Below are positions 1-11,262 of a stretch of DNA of 64,000 nt, one piece after another. The translations under genes and the position numbers were made by a program. Numbering within the stretch: position 1 is the stretch's first letter; every line of letters begins with the position of its first letter. The DNA is from Sinotaia quadrata (Eukaryota; Mollusca; Gastropoda; Architaenioglossa; Viviparidae): positions 36,402,879-36,466,878 of the forward strand of contig CM054182.1 in assembly GCA_028829895.1 (NCBI GenBank). Reading direction: 5' to 3'. Under the pieces are notes generated by a model. It searched no databases. It was given only the letters and a program-made list of their open reading frames with translations, and was not told the origin of the DNA.

Positions 1-495
1 CTCCTTTATCTTGAGAACAAGAGAGATTATCTTTTTTGATTTGAATGATGACCAGCAGCCTGACAGTAACAAAACAATCTCTTTGATTTGAAAAAAGGTT
101 TACTTTTTCATATATATTATATATTGTAAAACTGACTCTTTATGTAGTAAAGCAGAGTTATTATGTAGTAAAACAGAGTCATCTGATTTTATTTTGTGTA
201 CTAATTTTGATATAATAAGAATCAGCAACAACAAAAAACAAAAAAAAACCTCTACTTTTAAGAGCAGTATTAAAAATTGATATGCTTACTATGTGCAGTA
301 TTCATTATAAATTATACGTTCCAAAAAATTTGGTTGTATTTATTTTATTTTTTACTTTTCGGTTTTCAATAATTTAAAATATGTTGTTAATTACAATGTT
401 GTGATAATAACATTTTTACAAAGAAACATTTATCGGGAAATTACACTATAACAATTCTTAGTTCAATTTATTTCGCATTTTAATTGTGCTGTTGC
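1..495. other. AT-rich sequence, probable UBE2O intron
   Basis: No exon, RNA gene or clear repeat was recognised here. It lies downstream of UBE2O exon 2 in the direction of transcription, so it is probably intronic sequence of that gene. Confidence 0.5.
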
Positions 496-655
496 CAGTG
501 CTGTCTTAATGCCTGGGCATACTGGGCAGTTACATGGGACCTCACGAGCTGTACAGTATATTTTTTTTTAATGGTTTAAGCATTGAATTAGTAGGTACTA
601 GAGTCCCAGTGCACTGCTCTGCCCATGGGCCTATCATGATGTTAAAAAGGCCTTG
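496..655. mobile_element. hAT-type MITE, 160 bp, with perfect 8-bp target duplication
   Basis: The block starts CAGTGCTGTCTTAAT and its other end, read on the opposite strand, starts CAAGGCCTTTTTAAC. It is bracketed by the direct 8-mer GCTGTTGC at 488-495 and 656-663. An 8-bp duplication with CA-type inverted ends is the hAT signature. The inner end (AGCAGTGCACTGG) is shared with the element at 57,733-58,702, so the two are copies of one family in opposite orientation. There is no coding capacity, so it is non-autonomous. Confidence 0.85.
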
Positions 656-1489
656 GCTGTTGCTGCAGTGGAGACTTCTTCGCTTGTTTTGACAGAGATT
701 ACTTTCCCTGATTTGAACAGCTGGTTAGTATGGCCAATGATCCATGCCTAAGACTGATCAGTGCCCTTTCTTTAACAGCAGGTAAAATTACTTCCCTTGA
801 TTCCCCCCCCCCCCCAAAAAAAAAATAATTAGCAACTCTATCACTGCTAATAATATAGTTGTCAAGCCTCTGTGCTGCAGCTATAATCTCCATTATCAAT
901 TAACTGTACTTTAGGTGGTTCCACATTTACAGGCTTACGTATTTTTATGCTCTGTTACAAAATCAAAATCAAAACATATACTCTACCAAGCTACTGTCAA
1001 TTACTTATTACACTGATTACTACATAAATCCATTTCTTTGCTTTCATGGCATAAGTACTTTATTTGTATTATACACTTCAAAAGGCCTATTATATAGTAA
1101 ATATAATCATTTCCATTATGAAACATATGAAAATGGTAGGATGTCGCTCCACAACATTTTTTAAATTGTTTTTGGTACAGTTATGTCTCATATTTCACAA
1201 GTGCATCATATACACATATTTCTATTTATCTTAATGACACCAAACTAGTCTAGAGCACTAAAGAAGTTATACCTATATAACAAATACAAGGAATTATTTT
1301 CTGCATCAAAATTTTAAAATGTTCCAAGAAAATGTAGTCTGTTGACATATTTTATGTATTCATAAAGAAGAAAAGCTCATTTGACCAGCCGGTTCTTTTG
1401 ATGATTTCTGACTAAAGGCTACTGTCACTTCCAACTACCTAACTGTAAATAGTGTTAGTCTACATATCTGTCTGCATTTGCATCAGAGA

Positions 1490-1710
1490 CTAGAGATGAG
1501 CATTTTGCAGTCTGGGTCGACCTACACGCAGCAGTGTTAAAACTTAGTCAAAGATTTTAAAACAAGTACGCCAACTTTTGCAGCGGTAAACTTCAACTGT
1601 GGCCACTACTTCTCTACAGTCATATATCATCCAGGAATGGTCTTGCATCACAGACTGCGACACGCCAAGGGTTGATAACTCCACCAAACACTACTGTTAA
1701 ATCAGGTAAA
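1490..1710. other. less AT-rich block of unknown origin in the probable UBE2O intron
   Basis: This ~220-bp stretch is visibly richer in GC than its surroundings and gives short coding-like peptides in more than one frame (for example HPGMVLHHRLRHAKG on the plus strand), then stops. It looks like an eroded insertion rather than a UBE2O exon. No family is recognised. Confidence 0.25.
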
Positions 1711-1863
1711 TTGTTCTAAAAATTATTTCACCCTTGTTGTAACTTGTATTGTCTATATGATTTTCTTACTGTTTTCAACAAACAAAAACTGTAGTGTTCA
1801 ACCAAATAACTTATGTGACTTTGATATCCGATGAAAAGTTCAAGAGACTAAAAGACTGTATAT

Positions 1864-2017
1864 CAGGGGTGCACAAACCGCAACCTGCATACAGCCTTAG
1901 ACAGGACTCTGTTGTTTTCTTTCTACTGAGCCATCTATGTGCAATCTGACATGTGGCCTTCCACGCATTATTAATTGGAAATTTGGCCCTCTGGCCTAAA
2001 AAGTTTGTGCACTCCTG
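1864..2017. mobile_element. hAT-type MITE, 154 bp
   Basis: The ends are CAGGGGTGCACAAAC and, at the other side, GTTTGTGCACTCCTG, an inverted repeat of 15 bp with one mismatch. The flanking 8-mers CTGTATAT (1856-1863) and CTGTGTAT (2018-2025) match at 7 of 8 positions, as an aged hAT target duplication would. No open frame is present. Confidence 0.8.
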
Positions 2018-2804
2018 CTGTGTATCAATGTCAATGTATAAGAACTCACGAATACTTCATTATTTGTTACGAGAGTTCTGTTAGCAGCTAGTTAGGAATT
2101 TAAATCCGGATTTGATAAACCATTTTATTTTCTGTTTTTTACTATTGCCTTGTGACTACTTTATTTTTTTGTTTGCACTTGTTAATCTTATTCGTTGCAT
2201 TGAATAAATTTGTTATTATTTGTTAACAGTTCCACTTCCATGTTTTCATTTAGGAAGGAGATATGTAGCTTAGGGGGTGGGGGCTAAAATTACAAGTCAG
2301 TCATTACATATTTTGGGAAGTGATTTTCCCTGAGTAAACTAAAAGGAGATGTGTGTGGGGGGGGGAAGCGGGTCAGAAAACCTATCAGTCTTAAAAAGTG
2401 TTCAAACTTGCTAATACTGTAATAGTGTAAGAATTTCTGAACAGGTAAAACTTGAGGAAGGAATAAATAGAGTATTTAATGAGTATTGTTCCTGAGGTTT
2501 GACCTAGTTTCTCTTCAATCAACAAAGACCCATCACAGGATTAGAAGGATTTAAGGTTTGGAAAATAATCACTTAAACCACCCATACCATTCAAATATTT
2601 AATTAACTCAAAGAAATGGTTACCGCTATCTCTCTATAAAATAAATTCAATATTTGATTTTATTATTACAACAGTGATATTTTCAAGTGGACATGTTTTA
2701 AAATCAAATGTTTATTAAATGAAAAAGAAAAGAATAGAAAAATTTATGCTATAAAATACTAATGAAATAATAATAAAATGATTATTTATGTCATTCAGTC
2801 TAAC
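2018..2804. other. UBE2O intron sequence, no feature
   Basis: AT-rich sequence with short G runs near 2,270-2,370. No exon with good borders was found on either strand. Confidence 0.5.
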
Positions 2805-2987
2805 CTGAAGTGGTATACATGGTGAGAGGAGTTTTGAATTGACATTGTAGATGTACTTATCAGTGCCAGTTATATGCAAGTGACAAATAACTTCCATGTC
2901 TTGTACTAAACCACACTGTGTGTCCTGCCCAACTACAAGACGTCGAACCACATCAGTCGGATTTAAGGTTCTGTCTGCCAACAGCAC
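2805..2987 (-). CDS. UBE2O: UBE2O coding exon 2 (partial gene)
   Basis: This exon is 183 nt, 61 codons, phase 0 at both ends. The acceptor is TTTGTGCACAG (2988 upward) and the donor is GTTAGA (2804 downward). It encodes residues 69-129, with the family-like stretches LADRTLNPTDVVRRL, DTQCG and YNVNSK. These match the conserved region 1 of UBE2O, where the human protein has a comparable DRS..P.DVV..., DSQCG and VNSK series. Later exons, including the UBC catalytic domain, lie beyond the left edge, so the gene is incomplete here. Confidence 0.9.
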
Positions 2988-4211
2988 CTGTGCACAAATC
3001 ATACAAATTCAGTGATGACTTCATAAAGAGCGTTAAGAGGTTTAAAAGTTTAACCAGAAACAATTATCTGATATCAGAATAACAAATATCTGAATATTAT
3101 TTAGCAGAGATATAAAGTCCATGACCAAATAACTTGCACATGATCATGGAAACACCATGTTCATCTTTTCTTATAAATACACTCAATAGCAATTAAATAA
3201 TTATCACTAATTACAAGTTTCTGTAGAAGAAATGCTACTCTTACTAGTCTTAGTCTACATCATGGGTTTATAGCATGGTCATTTTCGTTATTTTCTGTTC
3301 CTAAATATATAATTCTGTTTTAAGCAGAATAACTGCAAAAGTTAGGTCATATGTAATTTTAAGAAGTGTTTTAATTTTAAAAAGAATAGAGGTATTTATT
3401 ATTCAGATATACATGATCAAAGAAACAACATTTTAAATTTAAATTTTAAAGCAGGAAAACAGCCAGCCATTTACTGATTTACTAATTTGAATAGCTTTCA
3501 AAATCTTAAAAATAAGACTTAAGTTTAACTTATTATTTTAACATTGTCTACTAGTACTATCTTTGCTCATAGTCATACTACTATTGTACTAAAGTACTAG
3601 GCAGTAATAATTAACATTATTTGTTATTAATATTATATATTCTACAGACATATCTAGTCATGATTTGTACACTTGCACATAAGCAGGCTACAAAGCTCTT
3701 TCCTCTCTTAAAATTTAGATATTCTCAAAATAGCAGTAATGAAATAATTTCATCTAATATTAATATAATACATTAATATTAACTAATAAACTAAAAGCAC
3801 GATGTAAGAGAATTTCTTTAATGCTAAAAATTTTATGCACTTACTACATAAGTACATTGTAATCAAGGAACTTATTAAATACAAATAATATTGCACGGGA
3901 ACAGAAAATTACTTAAGTAATAGTACTATAAATGAAATACTCGATGTAGTGGTACTCAGTGAACTCTTATTTTAGATCAGGTCTACCTTATCTACTGGAT
4001 AACCTAAGACTAAGAGTAAGACACAAACCGAGTTTTAAAACATTTTGAAAACATTTTTCATGAAAAGTTTAAAATGAAAAATAAATTATGTTTTCTGTAT
4101 TATCTATGACAAATTTGAGAGGACCGAACTTGACTTAGTTAAAAAAAAAAAAAAAAAAGATCATGACATTAGGGAGTATACGGTAAACCGTAATGAGCAG
4201 CCGTTACATAC
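2988..4211 (-). other. UBE2O intron 1
   Basis: A 1.2-kb AT-rich intron between two well-bordered coding exons. It contains an adenine run at about 4,141-4,158 (plus strand). No other feature was seen. Confidence 0.8.
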
Positions 4212-4415
4212 GTTCTTTTCAGGTAAATCTTCAGACTCTTTTCCTTTTGGATGCCATGCAATAAGAACGCATCCTTTCTTGCAGATGTCAGGACGATAAT
4301 CTTCTTCGTCGCTTGAGGCAGTTTCGTAATTCTCCATAACCATGCCATATATGTATGTTTTATCCGGCGTCACATAGCAGACCTCATCTTCCTCGAAGAG
4401 ACTGTAGGCAGCCAT
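4212..4415 (-). CDS. UBE2O: UBE2O coding exon 1: E2/E3 hybrid ubiquitin-conjugating enzyme, N-terminus
   Basis: UBE2O is a large E2 enzyme with built-in E3 activity that ubiquitinates unassembled and basic proteins in the cytosol and nucleus. This exon carries the start codon (4413-4415) and 68 codons ending in phase 0 at a GTATGT donor (4206-4211). The N-terminus is compact: MAAYSLFEEDEVCYV, then a Gly-Met-Val strand, an acidic SSDEED loop, and VLIAWHPKGKE, which parallels the family's VQWYPEG segment before the conserved LEDR helix in exon 2. The context is a divergent pair with the EMRE gene 583 bp away. The family call rests on both exons together. The start is chosen as the first ATG before this conserved block; 5'UTR introns cannot be excluded. 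Confidence 0.88.
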
Positions 4416-4998
4416 GTTTGGTGGTGTAGGGAATTGTGGGTTCTTTAAATGAGAAAGAGAAGGGGAAAAAATAAGTTGCAACACAGTATTATGCAGTAAA
4501 TATACAGTATTTGAAATCTTTTCTATAATTTTGCCAGGAAATTTTAACTATAAATGACAAATCATTTACATAATTAACACATAGATCACAGAGTCGCGAG
4601 AGGGTGGGGTATATCTAGAAAAAAAATCACTATACATTATAAGTGTGCGAGGGCAGATGGGATGCTACTGCTTCTCACTTGAGACTTGAGAGTCAGTAAG
4701 AAAAATAATTTTGCTCTCAACTGTATCATGTGTTTCGTATCAATTTTTTAAAATTATTTTGCTTTTACAATGCATTTCAACTATACAAAAAAAGTTTCGC
4801 GGAATCAAAAATAAATACTTTATTATATTTATATAGCTAATAAATTATTTTATTTTAGACTTGTAAGTATATATGGGGGAAATGCAGATTTACTTGTACA
4901 TGTACCAAATTTTTGCATGCACGTTAATGTTAACCTATAATTGCCGATGGTAAAATAAATTCCGGTCCAACTTTTTTAGGGATATAATTCATAGCAAA
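4416..4998. promoter_or_regulatory. shared divergent promoter region, UBE2O / EMRE
   Basis: 583 bp separate the two start codons, which point away from each other. The region is AT-rich with no convincing TATA box at a standard distance from either ATG and no CpG island. Control by a common promoter is inference from the spacing only. Confidence 0.5.
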
Positions 4999-5271
4999 AT
5001 GGCGTTGAGCGGTGTAATAACAACTCTTTCCCGAACTTCTGTTCGACTTTTGCATCCTTCAAATAAGAACACAGTCCGATTAGTACGATCTCTTGTGTGC
5101 ACCGAGACGGGTGCTCTATTGGAAAAGCCAAAGCACGTGCCTTTCGGGCTCGTAAAAGTGGCTGTCACAGTTTTCCCTTTTCTTATGACAGGCGCTATGA
5201 TCAGCAAGGAAGTTGCGGCTCTGCTTGAGGAGCACGAATTATTTATCCCTGATGACGATGACGATGATTAA
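4999..5271 (+). CDS. SMDT1: EMRE, essential MCU regulator, mitochondrial
   Basis: EMRE is a single-pass inner-mitochondrial-membrane subunit that holds the calcium uniporter pore (MCU) open and links it to the MICU gatekeepers. The 90-residue protein has an N-terminal presequence rich in Ser/Thr/Arg with almost no acidic residues (about 1-33). Then come a conserved Lys-Pro before the membrane (residues 43-44), a membrane helix (about 50-68) containing the G-x-x-x-S motif GAMIS (65-69), the family tail AALLEEHELFIP (73-84), and a run of six Asp at the C-terminus that serves the MICU1 contact. Length and layout match animal EMRE closely. The whole coding region is one open exon, with a stop at 5269-5271 and a poly(A) signal 100 bp on. 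It is divergent from UBE2O. I am confident of identity; whether this locus is the only copy cannot be seen here. Confidence 0.96.
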   Translation: MALSGVITTLSRTSVRLLHPSNKNTVRLVRSLVCTETGALLEKPKHVPFGLVKVAVTVFPFLMTGAMISKEVAALLEEHELFIPDDDDDD

Positions 5272-5370
5272 TTCTGCTCTGGCATTTACGTATGGAATTT
5301 TATTTTCTGCATATTTTAAATTTAATTTAGAATCAAATGATTAACTTTTTTTTAAAACATCAACCAGGCT

Positions 5371-5376
5371 AATAAA
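5371..5376 (+). terminator. poly(A) signal of EMRE
   Basis: AATAAA lies 100 nt after the EMRE stop, followed by a T/G-rich stretch (about 5,395-5,418) suitable as the downstream element. Confidence 0.7.
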
Positions 5377-5929
5377 ACCAAACCAGTCCAAACTCCTTGT
5401 TACTTTGTTAGTATGTTACCCCTAGCTATTATTACTATTAGGCCTATAACTTGAATAAGAAATGTAACAGTAACATGTTAGGACAAATTCTTAATTACAT
5501 TTACTATATACATTACATATTGAAGGGCTTCTAAAAAGGGACTAGTAATCTAAGGGTCATTTTCATGTTACAAGTTAGTTCTTAAAAAGTCCTGTTAGGC
5601 CTATGCGATAGGTTGAGACTGGTTGTGCAATTTCGTTATCAGAAGTCTTGGTAGGCCTACCTAGAAGTAGAACATTTTTTAAATAAAAAAGATAATACAT
5701 ATAAAATTTTAATTGTTATATCAAAACAAAATGCGATTTTTTTATGTTTTGTGTTTGGGTTGACCATACATCATTTTACATGTATATTAGCATTTACACC
5801 AATAAGAGTTAAATCCCCTAGCTAACGAAGCATTCGTACTGTCACTGGGTTTAATCATACTTAATGCCCGAAATATAGGTCGGAAGCGCTCCCCACAAAT
5901 TAAGTAAGCCATTGTTAATTATCCTACAC
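5377..5929. other. intergenic spacer, no feature
   Basis: AT-rich spacer with scattered AGGCCTA motifs. No exon, RNA or repeat was recognised. Confidence 0.5.
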
Positions 5930-6010
5930 CAGTGGTTCCCAACCTTTTTGTGGCCAAGAGCACATTCAAATTTTCGGAAGAGTTTGGTGGGCGCCATCAA
6001 TTTTTCAGCT
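5930..6010. mobile_element. one-ended hAT relic
   Basis: The sequence begins CAGTGGTTCCCAACC followed by TTTTTG, a terminus typical of hAT MITEs in many animals. A matching inverted end was not found downstream, so this is probably a truncated or decayed copy. Confidence 0.45.
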
Positions 6011-6346
6011 TATTTTTTTTGTACAGGACATTAAATAATAATAATATGCAAATCATCATATTTAGTAATACATAATATGTGCATCTATATTTTTCAAGCT
6101 GTTTACTCTTTTATTATTAGTATGTGAGTTTGCTCTTTTTGAATCTATCTGAATGATGAATTAAGTAGTTTTTACAAAATAAATATAAACAGTTTTCATC
6201 TTATTTATTTTTTAAAGTATTGATATTTTTGAACTAGGGGCCAAAATATATTTATTATTCTTATGCTAACATAGATAGCCATTTATGGTTAATTAAAAAT
6301 ATTTTTTGTATTGTTACTTGTATTTCAACAAGTAAACATTCAAATC

Positions 6347-6974
6347 TGTGGCTTGTCAGGACAAAAAGATACTTAAGTCGCGCAAGGCTAAGCCAAGAAA
6401 AACGGCAAAAACGAAGGTGGGGGTCTACATGGATGAAATTGAGATTTTCATTTTAGCGTGTTCCCAAACCATCAAACAACAAATTACTAGCGTGTTTTTC
6501 CTTAATTCGAACTAGAAATAGCTTTATTATTATTTTTTTGTGACCTACTGTCTAACTTCGAAGGAAAAATATGGCCCAAAAGTGCTATAATCTGACAATC
6601 GTAGACGGTAGAATCTCTGGCTGAACCTCATCATGTTGTATATCAGAATGCTCAGGAAAAAGCCTATTTTTATGCTGATGACACTGGTTATTTATAACGT
6701 CTAATCAGAATGTTTTATAAGGCTGTGCTTGGCGTAAACAAAGTGAAAAGCGTCAGCCAATCCGCAGACATGTATTCAATCTTTGAGGCCAATTTTCTCA
6801 AAATGGCCGTCCAGACAGTAGTGCACTTCAAACAAACATAACTTTTCCATATTTTGTCCTACACTCTTTATTTTTATATCAACAGAAAGCCCTTTCAATT
6901 TTCTTTCTATTGATATATATATCTCAATACCCCCAAAATCCGACTTAAGTATCTTTTTGTGCTGACAAGCCACA
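6347..6974. mobile_element. non-autonomous DNA element with 34-bp inverted ends
   Basis: The left end TGTGGCTTGTCAGGACAAAA continues through GATACTTAAGTCG. The right end is its reverse complement with one mismatch over 34 bp (6941-6974). Symmetry continues inward in weaker form (GGGGGT followed by GAGAT in both arms). It is 628 bp with no meaningful frame. I could not define a target duplication, so the superfamily is open. Confidence 0.7.
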
Positions 6975-7448
6975 TAAAACTTAAGCACAATTTTTATTGT
7001 TACAATTACATGTATCCAGATTTCTATAAACAAACAAATAGAAATAATATTCGTAAGCACTCATCAGCACTGAATAAAGAAAAGGTATTATTATTTCACA
7101 TGCTTTTATTGTAATAAATCAGAATGATTTGAGGAACTATATTTTATTAGCCAGTTTCAATCAGTTGGAAGAGTAAAATGATGTTTCCACTTGTCTTAAG
7201 CACTCACAAGATGGGCATCTGTAAGTCAAGATCTGTATTTTGACTTGTTAAAAACATCATTAAAAACAGCTTCACATAGATAAATGGAATCAAATTAAGA
7301 TTTTATTGTGTAAGCTACATATTCCCCAAATTATCATCAATTGCAGCAGTTTGAGAACGGTATCATTTTGAAGACCTGAAATCTTGAATTCTACTTCTTT
7401 TCTTATTTGAATAAGACCTGCAATCGCTGTAGCTATTTTTATAACCTC

Positions 7449-7606
7449 TCATTGGCAAGTAAAAGGATTCACAAGTAAGACAATTACAGGCTCAGTGATC
7501 TTGAAACTTTTTGCTACTTTTAGTTGGCATGTAAAGGGATTCACAAGTAAGACAATCAGTGAATCATATATTCAATGGTCGTGAACTTTTTGTAACATCT
7601 AGTTGG
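7449..7606. repeat. minisatellite, ~70-bp unit, left part
   Basis: About two units sharing TAAAAGGATTCACAAGTAAG and GTGAACTTTTTGT. The array breaks off in TCTAGTTGG at 7606 and resumes at 9011, so the hAT-like element between split one array. Confidence 0.85.
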
Positions 7607-9010
7607 TAGGGCTGTCAGTTTTTTTTTAAAAGCTGCCTGGATACCAGTCCAGATTTTGAACAGGTACCCATTCGAAAATTAGAATAATCTCCATCACAAC
7701 TCGTGATCTCTACACAAAGCTACTTAACCATTAGGCATGCACTCTCTTTCACTCAGTAGCCAATGGTGTGCATCTAATGACTTACTATTTTAGTATTAGT
7801 TATGATCTTTATATGTGTACAACCCAAACTTTTATTTTTAATATTAATATTAAATCATTACATAAACTAAAATAAACTTCACAGACAGAATTTCATTGCA
7901 CAGATTGCATTTTGACATGTCACTATCCAATCACTTGGTGTGACTCCACCAAACGATGCCTTACTCATATTAAAAATATTATAACATTATTATTTAATTT
8001 ATTGACATTAAAATACTGACAAGTTTGTTTACTGAAGTCTTATTAACATGCTACACGTGTTAATAAAAGCAAAAGGGAGGGCGTGAGCTATGGTGATCCA
8101 TGTTAGATCTAGGTACAGTGACTACTCAGAGTGTGAGCATACCCACATCTGGTCATCAAATAAAGTCCCACAAAAGGAAGTATCTGTCATCAAAGTCCCA
8201 CAAAATGAAGTATCCTAGGGAGGTTTTATTTTAAAACAAATTCTCCGACAGATGTTTCGTTTTAAAATAAAAGCTTCTAATTAAAATATAACCCCCATAA
8301 TTATATTAACAATGCACTGCATAAGGCAATATGGACTCTGCAGTGTGACATCACGAAACCAGATGATGTAGCCACTAATGAGCACTGTGCTGCTGGCTCT
8401 CTGCTTAATGGGGCGAGGCTTAGATGCAAGTTTAACTGCACTCAAAACAATTCTCAAACTGTAAGATTTGTATAAACAACTCGATGGAAGCAGCCTAGAA
8501 CAAATAATTATGGAATACCTCAGCCTTTAAAACTGAAACTACAATGTAAATTTAATTGATTAAAATCTTAATCTTTTTCCTCCTAGGTGAAATTATTTTG
8601 GGGTGGATTTATTTTACATCCCTGGTGATTTTATTTTAATCTGAGAGAATTCATTTTCTCTTCTCAGAGATTTTATTTTAAAATAAGTCCACCATAGGGA
8701 GACTGTTTTTTTTTTTGGGGGGATTATTTTCCAATACCAGCACAATTTAGCAGGCCGATATCTACATGCAAGATGTGAGTGTGACCACAGGGGGAGTGTA
8801 CTGTTGGCTTGCTCCCCCTTTATCAGTTTCTTTGCATTAGTTTCTTTGCACCCCCTTTGCATTACCTATTTTTGTGCCTCATCCTCGACTGTGCAGTGCC
8901 CTAGCTGGTGTATAGACATATCAGCCACATTATCACGGGTACCCGTTCACAATTTTACTACCCGGGTATTAACATGGCAACGGGTACCTGGATACCTGTT
9001 CACAGCACTA
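7607..9010. mobile_element. 1.4-kb hAT-like non-autonomous element inserted in a minisatellite
   Basis: The left end is TAGGGCTGTCAG and the right end, on the opposite strand, is TAGTGCTGTGAACAGG. Both ends go on to CCTGG/ATCC-AGG-type motifs (7642-7670, 8938-9000). The flanks CTAGTTGG (7599-7606) and ATAGTTGG (9011-9018) match at 7 of 8 bases and fall at the same phase of the minisatellite unit on both sides, so the empty site can be read directly. The interior is non-coding and contains a 33-bp direct duplication (8153-8213) and a 14-bp perfect hairpin (8224-8272). Confidence 0.8.
8224..8272. repeat. perfect 14-bp hairpin, TTTTATTTTAAAAC
   Basis: The arms 8224-8237 and 8259-8272 are exact reverse complements around a 21-bp loop. 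Related ATTTTATTTTAA motifs recur at 8,630-8,690, so the element interior is built from this motif. Confidence 0.7.
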
Positions 9011-9480
9011 ATAGTTGGTTTGTAAAAGGATTCACAAGTAAGGCAATCACACTCAATGATTGTGAACTTTTTGTTACATCTAATTGGCAAGTAAAATGAT
9101 TCACAAGTAAGGCAATCATAGACTCTATGATCATGAACTTTGTTACATCTAGTTGGCATGTAAAAGGATTCACAAGTAAGGCAATCACAGACTCAATGAT
9201 GGTGAACTTTTTCTTATATCTAGGTGGCAAGTAATAGGGTTCACAATTAAGACAATCACAGACTCAGTGATCATGAACTTTTTGTTCTAGTTGGCATGTA
9301 AAAGGATTCCCAATTAAGACAATAAAGACTCAATGATCATGAACATTTTGTTACCTTTAATTGGCAAGTAAAAGGATTCCAGAAAGGCAATCATAGACTC
9401 AATGCTAGTGAACTTTTTGTTACATCTAGTATATAGTAGTAAAGTAGTAGGCAAGTAAAAGGATTCCCAATAAGGCAATG
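9011..9480. repeat. minisatellite, 69-75-bp unit, right part
   Basis: About six to seven units. GATTCACAAG starts at 9029, 9098 and 9167, a spacing of 69, after which the copies drift. On the minus strand part of the array reads as repeats of CLTCESFY followed by a Cys about five residues on, in about 23-residue periods. The frame breaks often and there is no gene context, so I treat it as non-coding. Confidence 0.85.
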
Positions 9481-11262
9481 TTGAAATATCTTCTCAAACT
9501 CCAAATGGGTCTTTGAATGTAGTGAAGAGTTAAAATAACTGTCACATACTATTTTTATTCATAGTTGGGAAATGTACAAGATAATTCATCTTCATATGTG
9601 ACTTCCACAAGATGACTTTTGCTTTGAATGATTTGACAAACCTAAATTGGGTGACATGAAGTTGGATGGAACAGTCTACATCTGCACTACTTTTCACACC
9701 TTGTCATAGGCACATGAACATGCCTCAGCAGGTGCCATGGCAACCACTGTCCTACACTATATTTTCACATCCTTAATAAATTAGTAATTACAAAGTGATT
9801 TTATGAAACATCTGTCAGTTATTTTTGCAGTATAATAAAGTAAATATCTTTTAAATGGATTTTAAAATTGTATATACCTAGAGATCTAGCTAGTGTAACT
9901 AGAGACTCAACTTTAGACACTAAGACAGTCTAAAGCTTTCTGGTAATGAAAAAGGGAAAAAACAGTCTGAATCGATTACACTGTACTCCTGTCAATGATG
10001 ATTCTGTTGTGTTAGTTTTTAGGCTGTTTTACCATTTAGGGAGTCATAATTTGATTAGTTTGATTGCTAGTGGATTCAACACTTACTAGTTACAACAAAA
10101 AAAAAAAAAAAACTTACTAAACATAAAGTGTGCACCAAATTGGTTTAAAAAAATTTTTTTTGATCTTTTATATGTATTTTCTGATTGAAACTTTACTAAA
10201 CACCATGATCTTGATAATTTATTTATTTACTTGATGTTATTGTACCACATGCAAATGACTGTATGTATGAGGGTACTCTTGACAAATAAAAGTAATAATA
10301 AAATAAAATGTAGCTCAACTAAAAATAGAAACTTACATGCAGATGTAACAACAGTAAAGGAAATAATAGTCAGCTGTAACAAAACATTGTATTAACATGC
10401 TAATACCTAACAAGGCTGCCCAAATATACATTAACTAATTCATTCACATTGAGGGAAAGCAAAGGAAACCCACACACAGTTCGGTCTAAACACTTTCACA
10501 TGACAGCTTCAAAGCAGTAATGAACACATATCTCATCCCAGAAAATAGATGAAATAATATATAATCTTTCTGCACAAAAAGAACGAAGCACATCAAAGTT
10601 GGCAGCACACTGAAATGAAATATGATATTTGTGTCAACATAGCAAGGTGCAACATTGCAGCAAGGGGCTCCTCTTAGCATGTAGCAGTGTTATGTAGTGC
10701 TTTATGAAGCAATTACATTTGATTGGTGAAGTCACAGTGCCAGTGATGTAATTACTGCCTCTACATTGTTTGGGAACCTTTCATCTGAATGGGCCCATTA
10801 TTTGTTCCTTCCCCACAAAAAAAATTATACTTGAGATTTGAAAAATATACATTTGATCAAGTTTTTGCAGGATGCATGGTAGGCTGATTCTCTGTGGAGC
10901 AAAGAGAGTGTGCATGCCTGCAAGGGGATAGGGGAAGAACATTCAAAATTATGCAGATGCAAGTGATAGGTTGCAAGACATGAACCAGTGCTGTCAATGT
11001 AGGAAGAAACAGCATTATCAGCATAGTGGAGATTAAAAGCAGCATATAGCAAAGAATGACAGTGCTTGTATATCATAGTATAGTATAGTCAAAAACACTA
11101 ATAAGGAGTGTAGCACTATTGTAACACTTTTTTGGCTTTGCTGTCTGAGTTACAGATACATGTCCAGAGAATGAGTCACTCATTCTCTTTCCTGGCTTTC
11201 TAATCAAATTTTACGTCCCCCTAATATGAACTCTTGGTAGAAGTCACTGGAATCTAGTTGCA
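9481..11262. other. intergenic spacer, no gene seen
   Basis: AT-rich. A T/A-rich tail with AATAAA repeats (10,285-10,310) resembles the 3' end of a retrotransposon or transcript, but no coding part precedes it. Several short frames here have no splice or family support. Confidence 0.4.

Noticed and set aside
10200..10310. Retrotransposon 3' end with AATAAA repeats
   Set aside because: No coding part precedes it and simple A/T-rich sequence explains it.
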